33,367 nucleotides of DNA, taken from NCBI GenBank assembly GCA_013151735.1, contig JAADHR010000217.1, positions 1 to 33,367 on the forward strand, read 5' to 3'. Below, in pieces: positions 16,085-24,699 of this stretch. The stretch comes from Calditrichota bacterium. Its GTDB lineage: Bacteria; Zhuqueibacterota; JdFR-76; BMS3Abin05. Within the stretch, counting starts at the first letter, position 1. Each line of letters opens with the position of its first letter. The notes beneath the pieces are model-generated. The model was not told where the DNA came from. It saw only the letters and a list, made by a program, of their open reading frames with translations, and made no database searches. The position numbers were made by a program, and so were the translations under genes.

Positions 16085-16546
16085 ATGAAGTTTAAAAAAT
16101 CGGGAAAGTATTTTGAGGATTTTGAAATCGGTGAAGTGTTTGAAACCGTGGGGCGGACGATTACTGAAACGGACATCGTTAATTTTTCCACCTTTTCGGG
16201 GGATTTCAATGCCATTCACACCAATGAAGAATTTGCCAAAACCACACTTTTTAAACGGCGGGTCGCCCAGGGAGCGGCCATCTTTTCAATTCTGACAGGA
16301 CTGTTGTACCGCGAGGGATTTATGGAGGGAACCGTGATCGCTTTTCTGGGTGTGAACGACTGGAAATTCCTGGCTCCGGTTTTCGCCGGGGATACGATTT
16401 ACGGTCGGGCGGAGGTAACAAATTCCCGCAAATCGTCCAAGCAGAATACCGGAATCGTGACATTCGCAGTAGAGGTTCTCAATCAGAGAGACGAGGTCGT
16501 TCAAAAAGGGACGTTTGTGCTGATGTTTGAAGGAAGGCCTGCCTGA
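16085..16546 (+). CDS. MaoC-like (R)-specific enoyl-CoA hydratase
   Basis: Hot-dog-fold hydratase of 153 residues that adds water to 2-trans-enoyl-CoA, giving (3R)-3-hydroxyacyl-CoA. The catalytic pair is D40 and H45 in GDFNAIHTN, the usual MaoC/PhaJ motif with Ala in place of Pro. The length is that of a single-domain PhaJ-type enzyme. The typical start FEIGEVFETVGRTITETDIVNF is present. It starts behind GGGAG and is the last gene of the cluster, followed by a probable terminator. It is the only enoyl-CoA hydratase candidate in the window, so it probably serves the whole spiral. Confidence 0.9.
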   Translation: MKFKKSGKYFEDFEIGEVFETVGRTITETDIVNFSTFSGDFNAIHTNEEFAKTTLFKRRVAQGAAIFSILTGLLYREGFMEGTVIAFLGVNDWKFLAPVFAGDTIYGRAEVTNSRKSSKQNTGIVTFAVEVLNQRDEVVQKGTFVLMFEGRPA

Positions 16547-16576
16547 TTCTTCTGTTTCAGGACTTTCCTTTTTTTT
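16532..16576 (+). terminator. Probable imperfect terminator after the beta-oxidation cluster
   Basis: CCTGA (16542-16546) pairs with TCAGG (16557-16561) and GGAA (16532-16535) with TTCC (16565-16568), with an internal loop. Eight T residues follow (16569-16576). The stem overlaps the MaoC stop codon. Confidence 0.5.
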
Positions 16577-16642
16577 GCTTGAATTTTATCTCTCAATTAT
16601 TTAACTTGTGTCCATTCTGCAAAAAGAAGGAAAGGATTTCAA

Positions 16643-18085
16643 ATGAATTTTAGTCCGTTGGATATTGTAGCTCTTGTCGCTTATTTGATTCTTGTGGTGG
16701 CTCTGGGTTCCTGGTTTGGACGAAAGCAGAAGGACGCAAAGGACTACTTCCTGGGTGGAAAGCGGATTCCCTGGTATGCGGTCGGGTTGTCCGTGGTAGC
16801 GACGGAGACCAGCACCCTCACCTTCATCGGGGTTCCGGCGCTGGCATTTTCTACCGACATGACATTTTTGCAGCTGACATTCGGCTATTTTATTGCCCGA
16901 ATAATCATCAGTCTGCTCTTTTTGCCGGCCTATTATCGCGGCGATATGGTAACGGCCTATGAATTAATCGACCGCCGTTTCGGGCCGAATATGCGGAAGT
17001 ACACAACGTTTGTTTTTATGATCACCCGTGTGCTGGCCGATGGCGTTCGCCTGTTTGCAACGGCTATTCCACTAAAACTGGCTACTGGTTTTTCCTACCC
17101 CACTTCGATTGCCATTATTGGAATTGTAACGCTTATTTACACCTATTTTGGGGGAATTAAGGCTGTCGTCTGGATGGATGTGATTCAGTTTTTCCTTTAC
17201 ATTGGCGGAGCGCTCGTGGCATTTTTCATCATTTTACACCTTCTGCCAAACGGCTGGCAGGATGTTGTGGCGATCGCCGGACCCGCCGGGAAGTTTAAAT
17301 TTTTCGATTCAACCGTCAGTGTCAGTGTTCCCTATACGATTTGGGCAGGTATTCTGGGAGGTACGTTTCTGACGATGGCTTCTCACGGAACCGATCAGCT
17401 CATGGTGCAGCGCTTGTTATCCTGCCGAAAATTAAAGGATAGTCAGACCGCACTCATCAGCAGCGGTTTTGTGATTATCCTCCAATTTGCCTTTTTCCTC
17501 CTGTTGGGCGTTATGTTGTACGCCTTTTACCAGAAATTTCCGCTGGTGCATCCTCTGGCCCGAAGCGATGAAATTTTCCCCCGGTTCATTGTAACCCACA
17601 TGCCCCACGGGGTTTCGGGATTGGTGATTGCCGCGATTTTTGCCGCCGCCATGTCCTCGCTCAGCGGGTCGATCAATTCCCTGGCATCCTCCAGCATGTG
17701 GGATATTCTCAAACCGATTCTGGGAAAGAAATTGAGTGTTTCCGGAGAGCTTCTCACGTCGCGCCTCATTACGTTGGGATGGGGTATTTTGTTGATTGTC
17801 ATGGCGGGAGTGGCTGCCAGTTGGGGGAACGTGTTGGTTGTGGGATTGACAATTGCCTCCTACACCTACGGGGGCATGCTGGGGACCTTTTTGCTGGGGC
17901 TTCTCTCAAAAAACACCAATCAATGGGACGCCATGATTGCCATGACGGTCGGGCTCATTGCCATTCTCATTGTACAATCTCAAAATATTGCCTGGCCGTG
18001 GTTTGTGTTGATTGGAACCATTTTTACCTTTGTAACGGGGCAGATTGCAGCGGGCGGCCGCCAGTTGCTTAGACCGCGAAATTAG
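16643..18085 (+). CDS. Sodium:solute symporter (SSS/SLC5 family)
   Basis: Inner-membrane protein of 480 residues with about 13 hydrophobic helices. It starts ALVAYLILVVALGSWFGRKQKDAKDYFLGGKRIPWYAVGLSVVATETSTLTFIGVPALAF, a pattern typical of Na+-coupled sugar, amino-acid or carboxylate symporters. YTYFGGIKAVVWMDVIQF and AAAMSSLSGSINSLASS (the Na+ site region of TM8) are also family hallmarks. The substrate cannot be deduced. The next gene encodes a GxGYxYP lipoprotein, a putative glycan-active family, so a sugar-related substrate is plausible. It starts behind AAGGA. Confidence 0.9.
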   Translation: MNFSPLDIVALVAYLILVVALGSWFGRKQKDAKDYFLGGKRIPWYAVGLSVVATETSTLTFIGVPALAFSTDMTFLQLTFGYFIARIIISLLFLPAYYRGDMVTAYELIDRRFGPNMRKYTTFVFMITRVLADGVRLFATAIPLKLATGFSYPTSIAIIGIVTLIYTYFGGIKAVVWMDVIQFFLYIGGALVAFFIILHLLPNGWQDVVAIAGPAGKFKFFDSTVSVSVPYTIWAGILGGTFLTMASHGTDQLMVQRLLSCRKLKDSQTALISSGFVIILQFAFFLLLGVMLYAFYQKFPLVHPLARSDEIFPRFIVTHMPHGVSGLVIAAIFAAAMSSLSGSINSLASSSMWDILKPILGKKLSVSGELLTSRLITLGWGILLIVMAGVAASWGNVLVVGLTIASYTYGGMLGTFLLGLLSKNTNQWDAMIAMTVGLIAILIVQSQNIAWPWFVLIGTIFTFVTGQIAAGGRQLLRPRN

Positions 18086-18262
18086 CCAGGGGATGCAAAT
18101 ATGCACTGGATTGCCAGAGACTTATGATGCTTTTTGTCCTTAATTATGTAGTTTGTGCGGAATGTATGTTGTAAATAACAAGCTTGTAAAAACACAACGG
18201 GAAATGACTGATTGGGAACAGACCCTATTTACGCGAAAAATCCAGGCGACTTGAAAAAAGCC

Positions 18263-19849
18263 ATGATGAAATCCGCAAAAATGGCGGTTTTAATTTTTGC
18301 CTTGCTAACAGTTGGCTGCCATGCAAATAAAAATCCCCTGAAGGCCGAGGGGGCGCACACCGGCAAAGTTGTCAGACTGCCGGGAAGCCCCTATCCGGTT
18401 TCACAGAGTCCCCAAAGGCTTTTTGTTGTGGATGATGCGCAGTTTAGCCGGGCGCAGATTTTGGCAATTGAAACCCTTCAGGGCGTGGTGGCACAAACCC
18501 GTCCCGAAATTTACCGTGTGCGCGGGCCCGGGTACGCCCGGTGGCTGCAGAATTTTCAGGACGATCTCGGCGTGCGGATTGACGAAACGTACCGGTCGGA
18601 TTTTGAGGGGCTCTTTTCTCATTTTAAAAACAGAATTTCGGGCTATTTTCTTTGCAATCCGAACGATGCCTCGGTCAATGTGGCCATTTCTCTGTGCGGA
18701 GTGCGTCAGGGCGTTGCAGCCACTCCGGAAACACGGCCTGTTCTGGATCGTCTTGGCATTCCCCTGCTCGGGGATGTGCGCGGGGAAGGCATAAACAATT
18801 TGATTCAGGGCTATTCCGCTGAATTTTCCAGAAAAGGCGTTTGCTATCAGCGGGAATCGATGGCTTTCAATTTAGCCGATTTTGCAGTTTTCGGGAGATT
18901 TATTTCCTTTTTCGCGCCGATTTCGGGAGCAATCACGAAGGAGGTTTTTGATCTTCTGGAACCAAACAGCCCGCTTTTGGGGTGGGGAGATGATGAATTC
19001 CAACTTGTTCAGCAGAGCAGCCGTCACGCACTTTTCGTGCATCCGGCTGACTGGGCAATTAATTTGTCCACGTTAAGCAATTTTTCGGCGGAACTGCACC
19101 AGCAAACACCCGTTTTACCGCAGGAAAACACGGCAGGCGATTTCCACACCGTTTGTTTTGTTATGACCGACGGCGACAATATCCAGTGGCTGTTAAATGA
19201 TTTTTCAACGGATGTCCGCTGGTACGGAAGCCCGGATCGGGGGAAAATCCCTCTGGGCTGGACGATTTCTCCGGCAATGTCTGAGCTGGCGCCCACTGTT
19301 ATGAAATTCTTCTACGAAACCGCGGCGAATTCAAAACGTGGCCGGGATTATTTTATTGCGGCTCCCTCCGGTTTGGGGTACGTCTACCCCGACAGGTACT
19401 CGGATTTGGCCGGATTTAGTCAATTGACGGCCCGATTCATGAAAAAATCTGATTTGCATATTTTAAATATCATTGGAAATGACCGCTCAACCGCTTTCCT
19501 GAAGCCCTTTTTGCAGTATCCTGAAGTTGACGCCATTTTCTACTACGATTATTCAAATTACTCGGGGGGAAACGGGCGCATCGATTGGATTGCCGGCAAA
19601 CCGGTCATTTCCGGACGCTACAATTTGTGGAAGGGATTTGAAACGCCCGCTTCGCTCTCGGCCAAGCTCAATGCACTGCCCAAAAACAGCCATTCCCCGG
19701 ACGGTTACAGCCTGATCCCGGTTCACGTGTGGTCAAATGGGGTCGCAGAAGTCCTGGCCTGCGTGAAACAACTGGGCACAAATGTGCAGGTAGTGGCACC
19801 GGACAGATTTGTTCAATTGATTGTGCAAAATCTTAAACCAGGCAAATAA
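18263..19849 (+). CDS. GxGYxYP-family putative glycoside hydrolase, lipoprotein
   Basis: A 528-residue exported protein. It carries SGLGYVYPDRYSDLAGF, the motif that names the GxGYxYP family, a putative glycoside-hydrolase fold of unproven activity. VMTDGDNIQWLLNDF and IFYYDYSNYSGGNGRI are further conserved acidic segments. The N-terminus MMKSAKMAVLIFALLTVGC is a lipoprotein signal with Cys at residue 19. I chose ATG 18263 for that signal. No clear Shine-Dalgarno is present and the frame is open to an ATG at 18212. The upstream neighbour is a Na+ symporter. Two bases separate its stop from the next gene, an ABC exporter, so translation may be coupled. Confidence 0.8.
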   Translation: MMKSAKMAVLIFALLTVGCHANKNPLKAEGAHTGKVVRLPGSPYPVSQSPQRLFVVDDAQFSRAQILAIETLQGVVAQTRPEIYRVRGPGYARWLQNFQDDLGVRIDETYRSDFEGLFSHFKNRISGYFLCNPNDASVNVAISLCGVRQGVAATPETRPVLDRLGIPLLGDVRGEGINNLIQGYSAEFSRKGVCYQRESMAFNLADFAVFGRFISFFAPISGAITKEVFDLLEPNSPLLGWGDDEFQLVQQSSRHALFVHPADWAINLSTLSNFSAELHQQTPVLPQENTAGDFHTVCFVMTDGDNIQWLLNDFSTDVRWYGSPDRGKIPLGWTISPAMSELAPTVMKFFYETAANSKRGRDYFIAAPSGLGYVYPDRYSDLAGFSQLTARFMKKSDLHILNIIGNDRSTAFLKPFLQYPEVDAIFYYDYSNYSGGNGRIDWIAGKPVISGRYNLWKGFETPASLSAKLNALPKNSHSPDGYSLIPVHVWSNGVAEVLACVKQLGTNVQVVAPDRFVQLIVQNLKPGK

Positions 19850-19851
19850 CG

Positions 19852-21603
19852 GTGAAATATTCGGTTTTTTCAGCTCTAAAGAAATACGTAATTCGCTACA
19901 AATGGAACTATCTCGCAGGCCTGTTTTTCGCCGTTTTGACGATTGGTTTTCGCGCGACCATTCCACTCTTATTGCGCTATCCCATTGATAAACTTCGTGA
20001 GGGTACCTCCAGTGAGGTGGTGGCCCAATTTGCCCTTTTGATTTTCCTTGCGGCCGTGCTTGCTGCTGTTTTTCGCTTTGGCATGAGACGAACGCTTATG
20101 GGAATATCCCGCCGAATAGAATTTGATATTCGAATAGACTATTTTTCTCACTTGCAGAAACTTTCACCGGCATTTTATCAGGGGGTGCGTACCGGCGATC
20201 TGATGGCACGCGCCACCAACGATCTAAATGCCATTCGCAACCTTCTGGGGCCGGGAATTGCTAACCTTATGAACACGGTGATTTTTTCGTTTGTGGCGAT
20301 CGCGATGATGATCAAAATCGATCTCAGACTGACCCTTTTGGCGCTCATTCCGTTTCCCTTTGTTTCTATTCTGGCCGCGCGGGCCATGAAACAGATTCAT
20401 AAACTTTTTGATGAAATTCAGGCCCAATTCTCGAAAATTTCGGCCAAGGCCCAGGAAAATTTTTCGGGAATTCGTGTGGTTAAAGCGTATGTTCAGGAGA
20501 AAAATGAGATCAATCGCTTTCATAAACTCAGCCGCGGATTTTTTCAAAAAAACCTGCGTCTGGCGCGCGTTCGAAGTATTCTAATTTCGGGAATGACCTT
20601 CCTGACGGGACTGGGTGCCGTTATTGTTCTCTGGATCGGCGGTACGATGGTTGTAAAGGGACGGATCACACTGGGTGAGTTTGTGGCATTTAATACCTAT
20701 CTGATGATGCTCACCTGGCCTACCATTGCACTGGGTTGGATCATCAACCTTTACCAGCAGGGGACGGCCTCCATGAAACGAATTCTCGAAATCATGAATC
20801 GCAAACCCCTCATTCAGGATTCTCCCGATACGCGATGGGACATCCGGAAGCTTAAAGGCGCCATTCAGCTTGAGGATGTGTCATTTGCTTACCCGGGAAC
20901 GGAAACGCCTGTTCTTAAGAATGTAACGCTTCGCATTTCCGCCGGCAAAAAGCTTGGAATTGTCGGAAATATCGGCTCCGGGAAAACCACCCTGGTCCGA
21001 TTACTGACCCGCCAGTACGATGTAACCACCGGGTGCATTTGTTTGGATGGGGTGGATATCCGCCGCATCCCATTGAAGGTGCTCCGCCAGTCCATTGGCT
21101 ACGTGCCCCAGGATAACTTTTTGTTTTCGACCACGGTCCGGGAGAATATCACATTTGGTCTGGAGACCGCTTCGGAAGAGGAGGTACAAACCGCAGCGGA
21201 AATGGCCGCAATTGCCGATGAAATCAGGGCGTTTCCGCACGGATTTGATACGGAGCTTGGCGAGAGGGGCATTAATCTGTCCGGGGGACAGAAGCAGCGC
21301 GTGGGGCTGGCTCGTGCGCTGATCAAAAATCCCCCTATTTTTATTCTGGATGATGCCTTCTCGGCTGTTGATTCCAGCACGGAACGGCGTATTCTGGAAA
21401 ACCTGAAGCAGACATTTGAGGGCAGTACGGTGATCATGATTTCTCACCGCATTTCGTCGCTGACGGGATTTGATGAAATCGTCGTGCTTTCCGGAGGGAA
21501 AATTGTGGAGCAGGGGAATCATCAACAGTTAATGGAACGCAACGGCATTTATGCCGATTTGTTCCGAAAACAGCAGCTGGAAAAGGAACTGGAAGAAATT
21601 TAA
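19852..21603 (+). CDS. ABC exporter half-transporter, degenerate-site subunit (MdlA/BmrC-like)
   Basis: A 583-residue ABC type IV exporter subunit. Six membrane helices (about 20-300) are followed by an ATPase domain with Walker A GNIGSGKTT (372-380), signature LSGGQ (476-480) and Walker B FILDD (D500, D501). The catalytic glutamate after Walker B is Asp (DDAFSAVD), which marks a low-activity site. The partner is the next exporter gene, which has a normal Glu but a degenerate signature, as in heterodimers such as BmrCD or TM287/288. It starts with GTG, two bases after the upstream stop, without a good ribosome site. Substrate unknown; lipids, peptides or drugs are typical. Confidence 0.9.
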   Translation: MKYSVFSALKKYVIRYKWNYLAGLFFAVLTIGFRATIPLLLRYPIDKLREGTSSEVVAQFALLIFLAAVLAAVFRFGMRRTLMGISRRIEFDIRIDYFSHLQKLSPAFYQGVRTGDLMARATNDLNAIRNLLGPGIANLMNTVIFSFVAIAMMIKIDLRLTLLALIPFPFVSILAARAMKQIHKLFDEIQAQFSKISAKAQENFSGIRVVKAYVQEKNEINRFHKLSRGFFQKNLRLARVRSILISGMTFLTGLGAVIVLWIGGTMVVKGRITLGEFVAFNTYLMMLTWPTIALGWIINLYQQGTASMKRILEIMNRKPLIQDSPDTRWDIRKLKGAIQLEDVSFAYPGTETPVLKNVTLRISAGKKLGIVGNIGSGKTTLVRLLTRQYDVTTGCICLDGVDIRRIPLKVLRQSIGYVPQDNFLFSTTVRENITFGLETASEEEVQTAAEMAAIADEIRAFPHGFDTELGERGINLSGGQKQRVGLARALIKNPPIFILDDAFSAVDSSTERRILENLKQTFEGSTVIMISHRISSLTGFDEIVVLSGGKIVEQGNHQQLMERNGIYADLFRKQQLEKELEEI

Positions 21604-21629
21604 ACCTGAATTCGGAATGGGATCTTAAA

Positions 21630-21732
21630 TTTCTCTGTGGTACTCTGTGCTTCTCAGTGGAACTCGGTGTAACCTGAAAAAAAGTAACACAGAGAACCCC
21701 AGAGAGAAAAAGAGAGAACCACTGAGAAAAAA
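21630..21732. repeat. Imperfect palindromic repeat between the ABC genes
   Basis: TTCTCAGTGG (21651-21660) is the exact reverse complement of CCACTGAGAA (21719-21728), and TTCTCTGTG (21631-21639) that of CACAGAGAA (21688-21696). The unit is rich in CTCTGTG/CACAGAG words. It lies inside a likely operon and has no T-tract. Confidence 0.75.
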
Positions 21733-21784
21733 CATCCCGTAAATAGAATATTAATAAAAGAATAAATTACCAAAGAGAGACCCC

Positions 21785-23602
21785 ATGCGGCACGGAGTCG
21801 GAAAAAGTTTTCTGGAAGAAGATGTAGTTGGAAAGGCCTACGATAGCCGGATTGTCAAACGGCTTTTTGCCTATTTGCATCCGTACCGTTTGCAGGTGGT
21901 TGCGGCCGTGGTGGTGTTGGTACTGCTCTCGCTGGCTCAGCTTGCGGGCCCGCTTCTGACGAAAATTGCCATCGACCGTTTTATTGTTCCCAAAAATATT
22001 CCCGGACTTTTTCAAATATCCCTGGTTTTCTTTTCGATTCTTCTCCTGGAGCTTATCCTTCAATTGATTCAGATCAATCTTATGGAATGGATTGGCCAGA
22101 ATGTGATGTTTGATATCCGGATGGCCACATTTTCCCATCTCCAGAAAATGGACATTCAATTCTTCGATCGAAATCCGGTGGGACGGCTGGTTACGCGCGT
22201 AACAACCGATGTGGCCGCTCTCCAGGACGTGTTTACCTCGGGCGTCGTGGCTATTTTCGGGGATTTGTTCATGCTTTCCGGGATCATTATTGTCATGCTG
22301 GTGCTCAATTGGAAACTGGCCCTGGTCACCTTCAGCGTTTTACCCCTCTTGATTTATGCCACGTTTTTGTTTCGCAGAAAAGTCCGGGATAATTACCGGC
22401 GCGTGCGGTTTCTCATTGCAAAATTAAATGCCTTTCTTCAGGAAAATATCTCCGGAATGGTCATTGTTCAGTTATTTAATCGGGAAAAACGGAACTTCCA
22501 GCAGTTTAAAGAACTCAACCAGGAAACCCTGCAAACACAATTAAAAACGATTCTCTACTTTTCAATGTTCGGTCCCAGCGTGGATGCAATCAGTTATTTT
22601 GCCATTGCTCTCATTATCTGGTTTGGGGGCATTCAATACAATGCCGGAGGCTTGACCCTTGGCATACTGGTTGCATTTATTCAATACGCCCAACGCTTTT
22701 TCCGGCCCATCAGCGATCTGGCTGAGAAATACAATATTTTGCAGAGTGCCATGGCGTCTTCGGAACGCATTTTTAAGATCCTCGATGAAAAGCCGCAGAT
22801 TATTTCACCGGCGAAACCGGTACCGTTTCGGCATTTTGAAAATCGAATTCAGTTTGATCACGTGTGGTTTGCCTACAAAGATGAAGACTGGGTGTTGAGG
22901 GATGTTTCGTTCGAGGTAAAGAAGGGGCAGAGGGTAGCACTGGTGGGAGCAACGGGGGCAGGCAAAACGTCGATTATCAGTTTGCTGGCCCGTTTTTATG
23001 ATGTCCAGCAGGGGCGTATTCTTATTGATGGAACAGACATTCGCCGGTTTGCCATTCCCGATTTACGACGGAAAATTGCCATTGTGTTACAGGATGTGTT
23101 TCTGTTTTCAGGGAGTGTGGCAGACAACATCCGTCTGGGCGAAAATTTACCCGAGGAAACCGTGCATGAAGCTGCAAAAATCGCCAACGCCCATGAATTC
23201 GTTCAATCCCTGCCGGCCGGTTATCTAACGGATGTAAAGGAGCGCGGCACCTCCCTTTCGCTGGGACAGCGGCAGCTTCTCTCTTTTGCCCGGGCCCTGG
23301 CCTTCAACCCGGAGATTCTTGTTCTGGACGAAGCCACCTCCAGCGTGGACACCCAGACCGAAATGATGATTCAGGACGCGCTGGAGCGCCTTCTTGAAAA
23401 TCGGACGGCCATCATCATTGCCCATCGGCTGTCGACCATTCAACATTCCGATAAGATTTTGGTCATTCACAAAGGGGAGATTCGGGAATCCGGAACGCAT
23501 CAGGAGCTCCTGGCGCAACACGGCATTTATTACCGGCTTTACAAACTTCAGTTTGAAGAACAACAAATGGGAGAGATTCGGATTGAAGATTCGCAGGCAT
23601 AA
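21785..23602 (+). CDS. ABC exporter half-transporter, catalytic subunit (MdlB/BmrD-like)
   Basis: A 605-residue ABC type IV exporter subunit with six N-terminal membrane helices and an ATPase domain. Walker A is GATGAGKT (388-395), the signature is LSLGQ (491-495) instead of LSGGQ, and Walker B is LVLDE with catalytic E516, followed by an H-loop in IIAHRLST. In a dimer with the preceding subunit, this Walker B/Glu pairs with the intact LSGGQ of the partner, giving one active and one degenerate site. It starts at ATG 21785 behind a weak GAGA. The final codons and the stop lie inside a tandem repeat that begins at 23584. Confidence 0.9.
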   Translation: MRHGVGKSFLEEDVVGKAYDSRIVKRLFAYLHPYRLQVVAAVVVLVLLSLAQLAGPLLTKIAIDRFIVPKNIPGLFQISLVFFSILLLELILQLIQINLMEWIGQNVMFDIRMATFSHLQKMDIQFFDRNPVGRLVTRVTTDVAALQDVFTSGVVAIFGDLFMLSGIIIVMLVLNWKLALVTFSVLPLLIYATFLFRRKVRDNYRRVRFLIAKLNAFLQENISGMVIVQLFNREKRNFQQFKELNQETLQTQLKTILYFSMFGPSVDAISYFAIALIIWFGGIQYNAGGLTLGILVAFIQYAQRFFRPISDLAEKYNILQSAMASSERIFKILDEKPQIISPAKPVPFRHFENRIQFDHVWFAYKDEDWVLRDVSFEVKKGQRVALVGATGAGKTSIISLLARFYDVQQGRILIDGTDIRRFAIPDLRRKIAIVLQDVFLFSGSVADNIRLGENLPEETVHEAAKIANAHEFVQSLPAGYLTDVKERGTSLSLGQRQLLSFARALAFNPEILVLDEATSSVDTQTEMMIQDALERLLENRTAIIIAHRLSTIQHSDKILVIHKGEIRESGTHQELLAQHGIYYRLYKLQFEEQQMGEIRIEDSQA

Positions 23603-23800
23603 AGCCTGCGGTTACACGATTCTCAGCAGGAGTGACCTGTAACCGCACCCTTTATGGGTGCGCTTGTGTGAAGGTTCGCAGGCGTAAAGCCGCAGTTACA
23701 CAATTTTCAGCGGGAGTGACCTGTAACCGCACCCTTTATGGGTGCGCTTGTGTGAAGATTCGCAGGCGTAAAGCCGCAGTTACATGATTTTCAGGCGAGA
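23584..23800. repeat. Tandem 84-85-bp palindromic repeat (two full units and a partial one)
   Basis: Units begin at 23584, 23669 and 23753. Each carries GCAGGC…TAAAGCC…GC and a second hairpin GCACCC-TTTAT-GGGTGC. The first unit has a perfect CGCAGGC/GCCTGCG stem (23592-23598 with 23604-23610), which the later units have lost through a small deletion. It overlaps the last six codons of the ABC gene and runs up to the stop of the convergent gene. Confidence 0.9.
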
Positions 23801-23801
23801 C

Positions 23802-24224
23802 TTACCGGAACATGGCCTTTATACTTCCCCAGGTGTGGTGCACCCCGGAAATCTGCGGACTCACAGTGACTTCCGTCGAGTAAGATACCACCCCTTCGCG
23901 GTCGGTTTCTTTAATCCCAAGCCTGTAATAAAAGGTCTTTCCGGTTGGCTTAAAAATGGATCGGTCTACGAAAGTGTAGGTTTTCGGGTTCGCAGGGGTC
24001 GCAATTGCGGATGTGGCCTTTACAAGTTCCAGAGGCATATAGGGCTGGTTGTCGGTTCGCCTTTCAACCACATATCCTTTCACGTTCGTCTCTTGTGAAA
24101 CACGCCATGTGAGTTCTACCCGGTTGAACCCGGGAGTGGCGTGAAATTCCACAATAACAGCATCGGCAAAAATGAAACCTGAAACGGCAAAAAGTGAGAT
24201 GAAAATAAAAAGAATCTTGCGCAT
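23802..24224 (-). CDS. Small exported fibronectin III-like protein
   Basis: A 140-residue protein with a signal peptide (MRKILFIFISLFAVSGFIFA). The mature part looks like one fibronectin type III or purple-acid-phosphatase-N-like beta-sandwich: FHATPGFNRVELTWRVSQETNVKGYVVERRT … KTYTFVDRSIFKPTGKTFYYRLGIKE. Such modules often sit in larger FCB surface proteins; here it stands alone. I chose ATG 24224 because of the signal peptide and an AAGGG upstream. The frame is open 24 codons further. A strong promoter lies about 30 bases upstream. Function unknown. Confidence 0.75.
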   Translation of the reverse strand: MRKILFIFISLFAVSGFIFADAVIVEFHATPGFNRVELTWRVSQETNVKGYVVERRTDNQPYMPLELVKATSAIATPANPKTYTFVDRSIFKPTGKTFYYRLGIKETDREGVVSYSTEVTVSPQISGVHHTWGSIKAMFR

Positions 24225-24253
24225 GAGGTGAACCCTTTGATTTACATCTTTAT

Positions 24254-24281
24254 AATATAAACATAATTTGTGGAATGTCAA
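24254..24281 (-). promoter_or_regulatory. Sigma-70-like promoter of the FN3-like gene
   Basis: Minus strand: TTGACA (24281-24276), 16-nt spacer, TATATT (24259-24254). The start codon is at 24224, so the leader is about 20-25 bases. Confidence 0.65.
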
Positions 24282-24409
24282 GAAATATTTTGTCAAAATT
24301 AAGGAAAAAATTCAAAAAGGGGTCGCCTTGTTTTCTTGTCTGAAAGAACATCCGTTTTACATCCCCCCGTTTGTACCAAAGGATTCTAACCAATTTAATT
24401 AATTAGAAC

Positions 24410-24438
24410 TTGATATTTGTCCCGGGATTTGCTATTTT
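24410..24438 (+). promoter_or_regulatory. Sigma-70-like promoter for the methyltransferase
   Basis: TTGATA (24410-24415), 17-nt spacer, TATTTT (24433-24438). The spacer contains the palindrome TCCCGGGA, which is the core of the two ATTCCCGGGAAT sites. Confidence 0.5.
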
Positions 24439-24680
24439 TAAAAGTTATGGCCGCTGGATGCAACATTTTGTGTCCCGGTTTTGTTAAATTGTAAATCGGG
24501 CAGTTCCGTTCAAAAACCATGAAGGATACCTGCTGTACCCGGCTTCTTTAATTGGAGTCAATTTGTGGGGATTCGCGGGGTTCGCAAAAAGGGTTTTCTA
24601 AAGCAGACGTATTCATTCGCGAAAATATGGGAGCAAAATCCCAAAGAACAAATGAGCCAACAGACGGCGAAATTAAAAAA

Positions 24681-24699
24681 AGAGGTGACAAGCAACATG
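24681..24699 (+). promoter_or_regulatory. Shine-Dalgarno AGAGGTGA supporting ATG 24697
   Basis: AGAGGTGA (24681-24688) lies eight bases before ATG 24697. It favours this start over GTG 24565 and ATG 24652. Confidence 0.6.

Larger units (their letters stand above)
24225..24696. other. Divergent intergenic region
   Basis: It holds the minus promoter at 24254-24281 and the plus promoter at 24410-24438. Nothing else is recognisable between 24282 and 24409. The methyltransferase frame is open from GTG 24565, behind GGAG (24554-24557), so 24565-24696 could instead be a coding N-terminal extension of 44 residues. Confidence 0.5.

Noticed and set aside
18178-18187. ACAAGCTTGT palindrome before the GxGYxYP gene as an operator
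   Set aside because: Ten bases only and found once; palindromes of this length are expected many times by chance.
23584-23800. Possible CRISPR array
   Set aside because: There are only two and a half units of 84-85 bp, no regular spacers and no cas genes; the units are contiguous palindromic repeats.
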